Below, in pieces: positions 44,648 to 57,007 of a stretch of DNA of 64,000 nt. The notes under the pieces were generated by a model. That model saw only the letters and a list, made by a program, of their open reading frames with translations, ran no database searches and was not told where the DNA came from. The stretch lies in the NCBI GenBank assembly GCA_037176885.1, contig JAWWNJ010000057.1:434001-498000 (forward strand), written 5' to 3'. Position 1 is the stretch's first letter; each line of letters opens with the position of its first letter. A program made the translations under genes and the position numbers. This DNA is from Favolaschia claudopus (taxonomy: Eukaryota > Basidiomycota > Agaricomycetes > Agaricales > Mycenaceae).

Positions 44648-46196
44648 ATGAGACCCGCTCTACTACTGTTGTTTGCTGTCTCTTTGACTGGGACCTCCGC
44701 CTCATGGTTCGGTTCTGATACCCCACGTATGTTCTATGCTCTCACATTGCAGTTCAATCTTAATTCAATTCTCGTGAACAGAATATAATGATTGGTCCTC
44801 CACCGAACTCAAAAAGTGGCTGAAAGACCACAACATTAACGCTCCCGACGCGTATTCTCAGCAACAACTCAAAGACCTCGTCCAATCCAATTGGAATTTG
44901 GCGTCGGCGTGGACATACGATCAATACGCCTCCGCTCAGAAATCATATGCCGACCTCCGTGACACGGCTTTCGACACATGGGACGAGTCTCGTCTTCGTG
45001 AATTCCTCTTGGAGCAGGGCGTCGTCTCCCCGAGCGGCCCTCGCGAACAACTCGTCCTCCTCGCGAAGAACCAGTACGCCGCATACACCGCCGCCGCTTC
45101 CTCCTTCTCCGCCCGCGCGAGCACCGCCGTCTACGGTGACTCCACCCACCAGATGACCAAGAGCGTCTCGAGCGCCATTGCCCAGGCAACGCGCGAGGCC
45201 GCTCGCCAGCTCGATGATTCGAAGGACTACGTCTACAGCACTTGGGAGGACAACCGCCTGCGGAACTACCTCACCGACAAGGGCACTGCTGCCAAGGACC
45301 TCGCGGACAAGAAGCGCGTCGATCTGCTCGTTCTCATGCGCGATGTCTATGCCCGCGTCACTACCCCGATTTGGGAGGCTTGGTCTGAATCTTATATGGT
45401 TCGTCGTCGTCGTACTCTTTCTCTTTCATTGACTAACGAACTCCTCGCAGCGCGAATGGCTCATCGCCCACGACCTCTACTCCGCCCAGGCTCCCCCACC
45501 TACCACCGACGTGCTCAAAGCCAAAATGTCGCAGTATTACTACGACGTCAACGACAACGTCTGGAGCACCTGGGCCGACTCGGACCTCAAATCGTGGCTC
45601 GTCGCACACAATGTCATCAAGAGCGACGCCCAGATCCAGCGCGAGAAGCTCGTCAAGCTCATCGAGGAAAATTACACCAACGCACAGGACACCGTTTGGG
45701 AGGCATGGAGCGACTCGCAGATGCGTGATTGGCTTGTGGAGCATGGCGAGAAAACCGTCCCGGCCAAGCGCGACCAGCTCATTGCGTTGATGCAGAAGAA
45801 GTACGACGATGCGAAGGGAATGTCGGCGAGCTACCTGACGTGGCCGGATGCGAGACTGCGCGCGTACTTGAGGAACCGTGGCCTGTCTGAGGAAGGGTTG
45901 CCGACGTCGAGGCCTGGTTTGCTGCGTACGTTTTCTGTGACTTGTTGTTTTGGACCGATGTACTGACTCACTGCACAGAGGAAACCCGTATTCGCTGGGT
46001 GCAGGCGCAGACGACGTTCGAGAAAATCCGTGCCTATGTCAACTCGGGCGTCGAGGCGACCGAGGAGACCTTGAGCCGACTCGCTGAGATGATTATGGGC
46101 GAAAGCGAGAAGGCCAAGGGTCAGGCCGAGGCGGGTGCTAAGAAGACCAAGACAGAAGCGAAGAAGATGAAGGAGAAGGCGAGCGCTGAGTTGTGA
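44648..46196 (+). CDS. ISH1: Stress-response protein Ish1/Msc1 with HeH/LEM-like repeats
   Basis: A signal peptide (MRPALLLLFAVSLTGTSA) is followed by at least five to six repeats of about 50-60 residues with the pattern W-x-L-x-x-W-L-x-x-H/x-G/N-I/V. Examples are WSSTELKKWLKDHNI, WDESRLREFLLEQGV, WEDNRLRNYLTDKG, WADSDLKSWLVAHNV, WSDSQMRDWLVEHG and WPDARLRAYLRNRG. Each is separated by a basic helix with KR..L..L.....Y. The C-terminus is Lys/Glu/Ala-rich. Fission yeast Ish1 is a stress-induced nuclear-envelope protein; budding-yeast Msc1 is its relative. Two or three introns interrupt the gene, including ones after TWxWE-type repeats near 45395 and 45925. The promoter carries a heat-shock element. 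Confidence 0.88.
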
Positions 46197-47242
46197 GCGG
46201 GGACGGCGTAATAATCGCTTGGCTCGAATTCATGAATCGCAAGCTTTAACGATACTGAAATTATTGTAGCACGAAATCGTAGTCAGTTTTACTACACATG
46301 TATATTGTCTTGCGGCTGAAAAGCTGTTTATTGTAAAAAGGAATTTGGACTTCTATCTATCGGACTTTTACCATGCGCTTCCTGTTTGCTCGTTGGTTGT
46401 CACGGATGAACGCGTTGAAAATCAATTGAAATTTGCCTGTTTTGGATGTTGGCGTTGTCTTGCATGGTTTTTCCTCCTTTTGTTTGGCCCAAGGCATTAG
46501 GCGTGGCCTTGTCCGGGTCTGATTGAAATTGTTTTTCTCCAAACGAATGGACCATGCCTCTGAGGAAGACATCTCTCACCTTGAATGCACCTGTGATGCT
46601 CACCGGCATTGTACATGTCGATGAACTTGAAGTACCACGTCGATCCCACGCGAAGTCGATGAATCCGAGCAAAATGGCGCTGCGATGAAAGGAGTGTGAG
46701 GAGAGATACAGGGAACGACGACGAGGGCGCGGAAGATACTAGAATTCGATAGCTGGGTCGGAGGTGCGTTGGATAACTGATGGGGGAGCTATAACTGCAT
46801 GCGTTCCGCGTATGTTGACTGTGCGGCGTCGTAGTGCTCTTCGTTGCAGTTCCTGTCAACGTGGCTGAGGGTGCGTTTTTCAAGCTGAACGAAATCATGC
46901 TACGATTCGATGAAAAGGCAGTTACAACAAGCAGTGCAATAGGGATGATGATACATTGGGTGTATTTTTCACGAGTCAAGTCCGAGCCACGAAAGCAAAT
47001 CTTCCCAATACCAAGTAGTGTTCCAATCGTTGGTTGGCGTAGAAAGAATCCTCCACCGAAAGTAAAAACGCGCCGGCGGCGTGGCGAGTGGAATGGGGAA
47101 TGCGGTATTGCTGGCGAGGTGCGTCGGTCCCTGGATTCCCCGTCTTCCACGGCCCGGGGTGGAGGCGGCGCCGGACGATGCCCGCGTCATGCGTCCGAGT
47201 CCGAAGTGCGGTGCCAGCGGTGGTCATCGCCAATCACGGAAA
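46197..47242. other. No gene seen
   Basis: Short frames on both strands, none with a motif. The minus strand may include the decayed continuation of the BUD6-like fragment (a piece reading THLASNTAFPIPLATPP near 47.1 kb), but the frame is broken. Confidence 0.35.
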
Positions 47243-47713
47243 TCAGGGCACACCGCGCCCTCTCGACGCCCGCGACTTCCAAGCATGTTGTTTGCTCTGC
47301 AGCCCTCGCAGCAATTTGAAGATGACTTCTCGGATTTCGGGCATGAAGATAGCGAGCACTTCCGGCGAGGGATCCTCTGCAAGACATTGTTCCAGTACGC
47401 CGCGTAGATCCTGAGGAACGGAATGAATCTCGCTGTGAGATGAGATTGAGATGACGCTGCGCGACGAGGGAAAAGCCGAAGCAAACCTCATTTCGATACG
47501 GTGGTACGCAAATGCTTGTATCGTAGCATTGAAGTCCGTGCCAATCTGCACATACACGTCGCTGACATCCGTCTCGGAAACCTGGCCAAGCGACCACTGG
47601 ATAAGGATTTTCTGAAGGTCTTTTGTCGATACGAGGAGAGTTCGAACGGCGCTGGACACGTCGCCTGGTCTGGGCTGGCGAGCATTGACATCGGAAGAAG
47701 TTGAGTCCGACAT
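47243..47713 (-). pseudogene. Truncated BUD6/AIP3-like N-terminal fragment
   Basis: The minus-strand frame from the ATG at 47713 reads VRTLLVSTKDLQKILIQWSLGQ, VSDVYVQIGTDFNATIQAFAYH and, after a likely intron, SVPQDLRGVLEQCLAEDPSPEVLAIFMPEIREVIFKLLRGLQ. I recognise this as the conserved N-terminal domain of the actin-interacting polarity protein Bud6/Aip3. Full proteins are several times longer; here the frame ends soon after (RASRGRGVP, stop), and downstream sequence has no recognisable Bud6 core. A truncated duplicate is the simplest reading. A short novel gene built on this domain is possible. Confidence 0.55.
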
Positions 47714-48344
47714 GGCGGTTCAGAAGAAAAGGAATAGGAATAGTCACCGCGACATAGCCCCCTTGGCTGCCGTTGCTTGTGTTTGCGCTCGACGTCGAGC
47801 TCCTGGACGCCGAAGCTCCGTCGGGCATGGAATTGAAGAATATGGATGAAGCCAAGAGAGAGTAGAAACGGCCAATTTGCGGGCTTTTGGCTGAGCCACG
47901 TTGTTGATACACTCGATCCAGAAACGCTATTCCAGATACGTCGGCCTCATAACCTACTGGTATAGCCCTAGCAATCAGACAAGAGGATGGAACTGGCAGG
48001 CAGGAGGAAAGCTGGATACGAACGGTGTTCAAGGCGGCAAACAAACAACCATCGCTGCAGAGCATATGATTTGATCGTTTCCTGCCTTGCCAAAATGTCT
48101 TAGGTACTACAATAGACTGCAATCTGGTGTCTCAATTTCTTTGTCTCGTATGTAGACCCTATGTATATAGCAGTGGATTATTCTGAAGGAAAATTGATGT
48201 ATGAAATATGTGGGATGTTGTATTTTCAGCCCCATATCCCAACACCGATGGTGGGCATTCTGATACAAACAGTGCTATGACACCGCAAGGACTTTCTAGC
48301 AAAGAGTCCGTCTCGACGTACGTGGAACGCATGCAGTTTTCAAC

Positions 48345-48690
48345 TACGTGGCGAGCTGTTTAGCGGGGTCCAGTTTGCAGAAGTTGCGAGTGTCGTGCAA
48401 GCCTACTATGATAGACGCGTCGCAGCCTCACGCATCAGGCTGATATCGAGGCAGATCGAGGCTATCCGAAGCGAAGAAGTTTCTGTCGTGTCGCGATTCA
48501 TGCAATTGAAACGAACGAACAGAAAAATCGGACGCTATAAGGAGACCATGCTTGAAGAGCGGAGGTACATCCATACAGGGGGAGGAACATCCATATCTTC
48601 CAATGATACAAATCGTCCATTCCAGCAAAGGCATCCTCTGGGTCAAGAGAGGTCAAGAGTAATAGCATTCTTTGAAGATACCCGTAGTGT
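48345..48690 (-). pseudogene. Decayed partial copy of PUS3
   Basis: This stretch aligns by eye with 7899-8275 inside PUS3, same strand. Shared words include GCGGGGTCCAG, TTGCAGAAGTTGCGA, GACGCGTCGCAGCCTCACGC followed by ATCAGGCTGATATC, GGAGACCATGC, and GGAGGAA plus CATCCATATC. It carries insertions such as a duplicated GATCGAGG segment, several substitutions and a large internal deletion, so no frame survives. The flanks (47714-48344 and 48691-49171) show no recognisable gene. Confidence 0.8.
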
Positions 48691-49171
48691 CTACACTGGC
48701 AGATGAGATTTCGGTTGGCTATGCCTGATGCAGAGATTGCTGGAACAGAGTCCTTTGAACCTTTGTTTACGAGTCCGCCACCCATGGTTTGAAGATAACT
48801 AGAGCAATGAAAAGAGAGGAAACAAGGCGTTGGCGAGCGCTCGGGACAAGGTTCGCACTAATCATTACGGCAACAATCAGAGTGATCCACTTACGTCATC
48901 CCCATTCACGGTGTTACGAAAGAGGACGCGTAACACGTGCTGTGACACATTGGTGACAATTTCATTTTGGCCCACGTCATCGACGCGTCTCGCGCCCACT
49001 CTGGCCTCTTCCAAGCCCTAAGACCGATTTGAGGCTGCTCTTTAGCACGAATACGCCGTCATCCACATTTGCACAACGCACGGTGAAGACAGGGCTTACA
49101 GCACTCGCGATCCCGGACTCCTGGCTCCTGCACAGTGGCAGTGCACACGCATACAGTATCTTCTCGAATCC

Positions 49172-52100
49172 ATGATACCCGGTGGCCGCCGACCATCTTC
49201 AAATCGTCGCTTCTTCAGAGGCGCGTCAAGGCCTTCAAGCTCCCACCCGTTCACCTCGCGTCCTCCCACCACCACCGCGCAGTCGGCTGAATCGCGTCCT
49301 TGGACTGCGCAAACGCGTCCCGGAACGGCTCGTCCAACGACAGCTGCATCCGTGCGTCAGGAAGGAAGCTATGTTATTGCGCTACTTGAGGGAAGAGGCG
49401 TCGCACGTGAGGTTGGAATGGCTGCGCTTGACAGAGAAACTGGGAGAGTTATGCTAGTACAAGTCGGTTTTTCCTTCGATCTCTCTGTTTCTCTTCCCCG
49501 AACGGGCGGCTGTAGCTTGCGGACTGTCAAACCTACGTCAAGACTCTTCATCAAATGCACTTGCATCCGCCCTTGCTCGTTCTCGTTCCCGACACCTTTA
49601 TTTCTGCCGCTGATGGTTCAACGTCGTCCTTGCTTGTCGGATATATAAACGAAGAATTCCCGGGAGTTCCTATCGAGCCTATTGGAAGAAAGTATTGGAA
49701 CGAAACTGGAGGCCTCGAATTCGTCTCCCAGCTGTGCGTCGAAGATGACGAAAGAGCGGGGACTCTTCTTGCTGTGGCTAACAAGTTCACTGATGTTTTT
49801 TTCCCTGAGTTTTCTCTCCTTTTTTGAACCATTGGCAGATACTACGCGCTTTCGGCTGCATGCGCACTCTTCAAACACGCCGAAACCAAACTTAACACGC
49901 GTTTCGCTTCGGGCTCTTTGCGTATTCGATACGTCCCGGTCGAGGGTACAATGATGATTGACCCAGACAGCGCACGCAATCTCGAGCTTGTTGGTAATAT
50001 GTCTTACAAAAAATCGACTCATTCGCTTTTTGGGTGCGTTGACTTCTTGCGCATGAGCCGTCGTGTTGATTCTTTTCTTCTAGAACGCTGAATCATACAT
50101 ATACTGCCATGGCTGCGCGCCTTCTTCGAGTTAACATTTTATCTCCGATCACCGGTGTGCAATTTTCATCTGAGCAAAATGCGTTCTGACTGTGTTCGCC
50201 TAGCACAAACTACTATCGACGCTCGACTTGATGTCGTAGAAGGTCAACAACTTGTTCAACCACATCTCGCATCTCACTTGGTTTCAGAGCTCGTGAATTC
50301 CGAAGAGCGCTTCACTGAAGTGCGAGCTGGACTCAAGCCGCTCAACAAGATGGATTTCGATAAATTGATAGCTAGTGTAGGCGGAAATAATTGCATCAGA
50401 ATTCACTCATTCATTTGTTTCAGCTCGCTTCTTCCGAAACCAAACCTACTCTCGCGGCCAAAACCGCCGCAGCACGCGTCTCTCAAATGTTGGACTTGCG
50501 AAATGTTGTCAAGAACTTGCCAACTTTGCAAACAGCGTTGGAAGGCAGCCAGTCTCAGCTCTTGAGGATCATTCATGAGGTCAGTCTATTACTACCGAAT
50601 TTCGTTCTGGCTGAAAGTGAATCCTAGATGCTGTCGGATGAGAGACTGGCCAGAATCGAACGCCTCGTCTGTACAAATTTGAACGAAGACAGCACAACTG
50701 CTAAGGTGGGAAAATCGTTCAACCTTTGTTTCGCTTTTTGAATTTATCCGCAGGGAGGGATTGCGGCTGTGAACGCGCGAGTGTACGCAGTCAAAGTAAG
50801 AACTTTCAAACTTTTTCTCCTCCCGAATGTTATTGGATGTCCATCTAGGCCAACTGCAACCGATTGCTGGACGTTGCTCGGGAAACCTACAAAGAGAACG
50901 TCGGCGACGTCTTTGCCCTGAATCGTACTCTTTCCGACTCGCACGGACTACCGCTATCACTTATCTACCAGGAGACGGGATTCGCGTTCTCTTTGAAGAA
51001 GAGTGATGTGGAAGGAGAGTTGCCCAAAGGATTCATCAATCCTACGTTTAAGAAGGGGAAATATACCTTCAGCAGTATGGATCTGGTATGTTCTTTATCT
51101 CTTTTTGTGCGGTTTGTGTGCAGGGTGATTCATTTTCGTCGAGTAGCAAAAGATGAACGCGAGAATGAAGGATGCGTTGGATGAGACGTTGATTTTGAGC
51201 GAAAAGTATGTTTCGGTCAAACAGATACAAGATTTGGGCTATTCTGATAATGAAGTAGAATCATACAAGATCTTGTAGCCGAAATCTTGGCGGACGTCGG
51301 GGCTTTGTACAAAGCATCTGAAGCTGTGAGTTGTCTTCGATAAAATCAAGCAGTTTCATTCTGCTGACAGTCTCAGGTTGCGCTTTTAGATATGCTATGG
51401 TCGTTCGCTCATACTTCTATTAGTGCGTATCATACTGATGCTACGTTTTTCCCCTCACGCTATTGCTAGTGCATAATTACGGTTCGTAGCCCTGTTTACA
51501 TCTGGACTGCGATGATTTATCAACAGCGTAGTTCGTCCTGAATTCACGGGAACGCTTGCCATTAAGTCTGGGCGGCATCCTATTCTAGAGACCATGAAAT
51601 CAGCCGGGACGCTCGTTGCGAACGACGTATATTGTGATGACTCTTCGTCTTTCCAAATTGTACAGGGTCCCAAGTAAGTCGTCTTTTTCTTTGGACACAA
51701 CTGTTGAATTCACCGCGGGTCCAGCATGTCTGGTACATTCGGTCCTTTCCGCTCGCTAGCTGCTTGTCATCTTGAGTTTCTCGTTTTTTTTAGGCAAGAG
51801 CACGTATCTTCGGCAAGTTGGGCTCTTGACGGTGCTGGCGATGTGCGGTTGCTTTGTACCGGCGGAATATGCTAGCTTTCGGTGAGTCTGATTCTCTAAC
51901 TCACGACACTCTGCGATAGTTTATATCGTACAGAAATCATGACGCTCTGCTCACCCGTCTGTCGAATGACGATGACATGGAAAAGAGTTTGAGCACTTTT
52001 GCGAGTGAGATGGCAACGTCGGCGATGATTCTAGGTGAGATTCTTCTTTCTGTGTCATTTGGAATCTAACACCTCGTGTTGAGGTCTGGCGACTCCTCGA

Positions 52101-53021
52101 TCCCTGGTTCTCATCGACGAGCTTGGTCGTGGTACCTCTCCGAGGGAAGGAGTGGGGATATCCCATGCGATTGCTGAAGGTTTGATCGCGCTCAAGGTCG
52201 GTGTTTTGGTGCTGTCAGATGCGGTTGGAGTTTATTTCGACTTCTTCTTAGTCCTTCGTTTTCTTTGCTACGTGAGCAGAGGATTTTTCCCAGAAATTTT
52301 CAGAAGGTTGAAGCCGACACAGGCATTTCAATGAACTCACGACGACGCTCTCTCGCCAACCTTCCGTCATCAAGTAAGCTTCGTGTCTCGCTTTTGTTGA
52401 GTCAGCTGCTCATATCTGAATGCAGCCTGCATCTGTCTGTACAGGTAGGATTTAGTTTTTCCACGTAGGTGTAGAACGCAATTGATCACCAAATAGCGAT
52501 CGTCTCGGTCTGGAGCAAATTTCGGGTTGACCTTTCAGTACAAGTAAGCAACACTATTCGCTTCCTAGCACAGCACTCTAAAATTTCATAGGATCGTCGA
52601 TGGTGCACCACAAGATTCGAGTCACTACGGTAAGTCTCAATTCGTCGTGATGCTGGCTCACGCGCGAACAATCAAAATACAGGTTTAGAGCTCGCCCTCC
52701 TCGCGGACCTTCCTCAGGATGTTTTGGTCGAAGGGAAACGCGTAGCTAAAAGACTGGCAGCGCTGCATGCGCGTAATGAGGAGAAGAGTGAGAGTAGTAA
52801 AATTGCGGCGAGGAGGAAGGCGCTGTTACGGGTGCGTGTTGCGATAATTCGAACACTGACTTGAGAGCAACATCTTTTTTATCTTTTAGCTTCGCACGCA
52901 ACTTACTCAGGCGTTGGATCATTCTGCACTGCCGGATGAGGAGCTGTTGACTTATGTTGGTCGGTTTCAAGTGGATATTGCTAGAGCGTTCCTTCATCCT
53001 AGCCGAAATCCGGAATCGTAG
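49172..53021 (+). CDS. MSH4: Meiotic MutS homologue MSH4
   Basis: A many-exon gene of roughly 800 residues. A Ser/Arg/Pro-rich start is followed by the connector domain ([40 protein letters not shown]). There is no mismatch-recognition domain I, as in MSH4. The lever/clamp helices follow ([61 protein letters not shown]). The ATPase has [16 protein letters not shown], Walker [29 protein letters not shown] and Walker [16 protein letters not shown]4 with MSH5 stabilises meiotic crossover intermediates. The Walker A loop is split by two introns around an 8-nt exon (51725-51732). No frame break was found. Confidence 0.9.
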
Positions 53022-54695
53022 AACTTCATGTCGATTCAGGGTGGGTTGGTTCAACATGGACTCGATGACTCGGGCTGTTTTGCGATGTAACTGTGACTGT
53101 AAATTGTCTGTTGTTCAAAATATCATGGCTGGACTACAGCGCGCCGTTAGCGCAGATGTTCAGAATAACCGGGTTGATGGTGGACACCGGTGTCCATGGA
53201 CTCCACCGTCACACCTGTTTTACCGCGACCAAATTATCGTGATCTAAGCGCCGCACATATACAACCGCAACTACTTTATAGCTGATATTTTGCTGTGTAT
53301 AAATCTCTCTATACCGTCAAACACATCTCTTTCTACATAGTCGAAACAATGGAGGTTAAACTCAGCAGCAATACTGTCCTGGTACATTTGTTCCAGCGAT
53401 TTCGTCGCCTCCTTTCAGTAGCACCAATCTCAGCATACAGTTCACCTTGATGCAAACTGTGCTCGACTGGCTGCTTGATCGACACCTCATAGTCTTTGAT
53501 TTGGCTACCAACCTTCTCTCAGACTCTCTATGGTTCTTGCTCAAACGATTCTCGAGCGGATCCTTGCGCATACTTCGCTCAAGGAAAACCTACAATTTCA
53601 TGAAGTAGTCCGCTTTCTTGATTTTACGCGCCGGATCTGGGTAGAAATTGTTCCTCTGGAAGAGAATCCTCCACTTGAGCTCCCAGCCAATGTTGCCCAG
53701 CTTTTTAGTCGTCAGAGAGTCCAGAAGAATTCGTGTGTAAGCCACGAGATGGGGGCATATAACTTGAACACACGCTTGATGATGACTCTGAACTATACAG
53801 TTGCTGACATCACTTGCGCTCTAGGGACGCGGCAATATTGCTGCGACGGGACGTAAAGCAGCCCTAGCGTGCTCATGGCTCGTCGTGAAACGACGTGCAA
53901 GACTCAGCTGTGGTGGTTTTGATGGAAGATATAGAGGGGCAGCGTTAGCGCGTGCCGGTTTAATCCAATTGAAGGAGCCGGAGCCAGAGTTTTGGGAGGA
54001 TTTGAGAACACTGAAGGATTTGCAGCAAGAACAATATAGCAGTGGTTCGGCCACGATGGTTTGTATTTGGCGGTACGGTCGTGGCGCAATTGCTGCAGCC
54101 ATACAGCTACATCGAAAGAGTTGCGGGTAAAGCATTGCATGAATACATGTGCGGGAGTTCAGAGGTAGCAGATAGAGTACAAGGCACTTGGCGCAGTAAC
54201 AGTGCCACGAACATTTTGTTCCGACTATTCCGCCGTGGCAGTCTGCCCACATCCAAATCGCTACGGGCATTTCACCGCATTGTCCACCGTTGTCCATCGT
54301 CCATCATTTGATCCCAGTAGTTCAGTAGCTCTCCGTTAGCGCGTTAGCGGTTGAACTTCGCAAGTTCAAGTTCGACAAATAAATAAAATTTAATAGTTTC
54401 CTTTACGCCGGGCGGTCGTTCAAACGCTAGTGGTAACGTAAAAATCCTGCTAACTTACTGGCTCTCTATGCTAAAAACTTGCTTTGCAATTCTGACCGTG
54501 ATGCAACACGACACCCGGCGCCCGTGCTGAAAACCTTTGGCGGTTCGGCCGCGGCGAGCCCGTGTCTGCAATGAAATTTCGCCGCGGCAAACGTGGACTC
54601 GGATGCTGAAGTGAAGCCTCTCTCTCTCACAAACTCTTCCAGCGCCAACTTGCAAGTTGCAGCCCAATTGGCCCTAGCCTTCATACGTCCAGGAT
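53022..54695. other. Unresolved stretch with coding-like fragments on the plus strand
   Basis: At about 53.4-53.86 kb two frames look coding (FTLMQTVLDWLLDRHLIVFD, then SLKENLQFHEVVRFLDFTRR) with a frame change between them. At 53.89-54.13 kb another frame reads AGLIQLKEPEPEFWEDLRT and LKDLQQEQYSSGSA, and a last piece at 54.15-54.31 kb contains KALHEYMCGSSEVADRV. No family is recognised and no start codon is convincing. It could be one poorly resolved gene or a decayed one. A 16-bp palindrome (TGGACACCGGTGTCCA) sits at 53181-53196. Confidence 0.3.
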
Positions 54696-56881
54696 ATGGC
54701 TATCACATCTCATGAGATTGCCCACACGGACCTGATTAGTGGACTGAGTCTTTCCTCGTTGGGTGATCGCGTTGTTTACTGTGTTGGTCCTGCATTCCAT
54801 GCCAAGGACGCCCACAAGACCCAGGCGCTCTGGCTTGCAGACGTTGGGGTTGAGGAGAGCGCGCGAAAGATTACTTCCGGATCATTCAATGATCAAAATC
54901 CGAAATTCCATCCAACTTCTGGAGACGTATTTTTCCTATCCGACCGTCACAAGGCTGGGAACGAGGCTCAGGTGTTTCGACTCTCTGCGAAAGAATATGG
55001 AGGGGAACCAGAGGCGATTACTTCGACGGATAACGTTCGCGGGGTATCGACTTTCGAAATCTCTCCCGACGGTCGATGGTTGGCATATGTTAGCGCTGAC
55101 GAGCCAGAGGACAAAGACGAGGAAGACAAATAATCATATGTGATTGTCTGGCGAGGGCCAAAGAAGTTGGGACGTCTCCGACTCATTGAGTTGAGTGGGC
55201 CTATTGGCAAGGAGTAAGCTTCACATCGTGTCGCTTCGAACCTCACGAACGAATGGTGCAGGCCTCGCGTCGTCGTATCCGTGGACGCACATGTGGAAAG
55301 CTTTGCTTGGTCCCCCGATAGCGGGCAGATTCTTTACCGCCTCGCAGACCGACCCGATATCGAAAGCGGAGGCTTCCCGATTTCAGAACATGTCATTTCC
55401 ATCGACGAAGATGACGGCAGACTTCATTTCAACTCCACGCATATTCTGACCCACAACCCTGTGCTTTCCGGCAAGAGTGTTTGGGCTCAGGACAGTGGAA
55501 AGTTCTATTTCCTGCGCAACGAAGATCATGCGTCGGCTACTACGCTGTGGGCAAGCGAAGTTGCATCGAGCGCGTCCGCTGTCAAAATAGGATATGGGAT
55601 CACTGACGATGCTGCGCGTATCTTTGCTATTGGCTCTGCGCTAGCAGTAGAGGTCGCCTGCGGCTTAGAGACTCGAATCGATATTCTTGACACTGATAAT
55701 TCCGACGCTTTCACGCCTTTCGAAACATCTGAAGATGCATTCTCTAGTTGGGATATCAAAGAAGTCAATGGAAGATATATCTTCGTTGCAGCTAGGAGCT
55801 CCGGTGTCACTGGAACACCGGAGAATGTTTGGTCTGGGTCGACAGTGGTTGGGACTAAGGGTGGTTTGTCTATCAAGCTCTCTTCTCACCACAATTGGAT
55901 GTCGGATAAGCTTCCGCTCTGTGTCCCGTTCTATTGGAGCATCGAGGATGGAACTGCCCTCCAGGGCGTTGCAGCGTATCCTCGCGGTCAGGCATTGAAG
56001 AACTTACCCACAGTTGTTGTTCCGCACGGTGGACCTTATTCGTGATTGTCATGCAAATCTTTTATTTTTCTTTTGTTTACATATTCTTTGTCTAGGAGGG
56101 ACACTATCAACACACGTATAGGTCAGGTCAAACACTTCGTTTGTCTTTGCTTTGCAACTGAAAATATGCAGGTGCCAATTACCGCCAATACCTCGCATCA
56201 AATGGGTTTCTCGTCCTGAGCCCAAACTACCGCGGAAGTTCTGGTCGCGGAAACGCATTTGCTCGAGCCGCTAAAGGAGGAATGGGCACGCTTGACTATG
56301 CTGATGTCGAGTCTATGCTCGAGGCCGGTATAAAGCGCGGGTGGGTTGACCGAGAGAAAGTTGCCATTGCCGGTTGGAGTCAGGGAGGATTTTTGTCAGC
56401 GTGGGCATGCACGCGACCGAAGTCGATTTGGAAGACTGCCGTCATCGGCGCAGGGCCAACGGATTGGGGTAGTATGGCGATTTGTTCGGATATCCCGGCG
56501 GCGGAGGTAAGTGCTCGTTGTTTGCAAATATTTCTCGACACCGACTCTGCTTTATTTATGAAGATTGATCTTGCCGGATCTGCACCTTGGCATCCACGCT
56601 CCGCACAGAAGGTGCCTATGTACCTGAAGGGTTGCCCCATGGCAGATGTGAAGAATGTTCAAGTGCCGGTGCTCGTCATCCACGGCGAGAAGGACGCACG
56701 GGTTCCAGTCACTCAGGCGATAGGGTTTATGCGCGGCCTGGCGCGAGAAGCAAACAACTCCGTGAGCGATTCGTCCACCCTTCTCATATATCCGCGAGAG
56801 GGCCATGGCTTTGAAGAGCGAGCACATGTTGAGGACCAAATGACACGTGTACTCGCACATATTAAGAAGTATCTAGCCTAG
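54696..56881 (+). pseudogene. S9 prolyl-oligopeptidase-family serine peptidase (DPP5-like) with in-frame stop
   Basis: An N-terminal beta-propeller (ALWLADVG, NPKFHPTSGDVFFLSDR, FEISPDGRWLAYVS, SFAWSPDSGQILYRLAD) leads to a C-terminal alpha/beta hydrolase. That domain has VVVPHGGPYS, GFLVLSPNYRGSSGRGN, nucleophile GWSQGGFLS, Asp in HGEKDARVP and His in REGHGFEE. This is the S9C/DPP5-type acylaminoacyl-peptidase layout, about 680 residues. A TAA at 55131-55133 follows EDKDEEDK, and the same frame continues with SYVIVWRGPKKLGR, clearly homologous sequence. No intron removes the stop. All other splice sites and catalytic residues look intact, so this is a very recent pseudogene, a sequence error, or (least likely) readthrough. 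Confidence 0.8.
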
Positions 56882-57007
56882 GATATATGATACTTACTGT
56901 GATGATTCGCCTCCTTCCTAATCGAGGTCCATGGATGAGCGTTATTGTGTCATATTATGCCGTATTTTCTGATTGGCAGCTGTCAAAACTTTTTGCCCTT
57001 GACGCTG

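Noticed and set aside
46497..47150. 217-codon minus-strand ORF
   Set aside because: No family features, mixed composition, and it overlaps several equally long frames on both strands.
47187..48122. 311-codon minus-strand ORF
   Set aside because: It runs in a different frame from the recognisable Bud6-like sequence over the same DNA and has no motif; an overlapping shadow.
53181..53196. 16-bp palindrome as a transposon end
   Set aside because: No partner terminal repeat or element body nearby.
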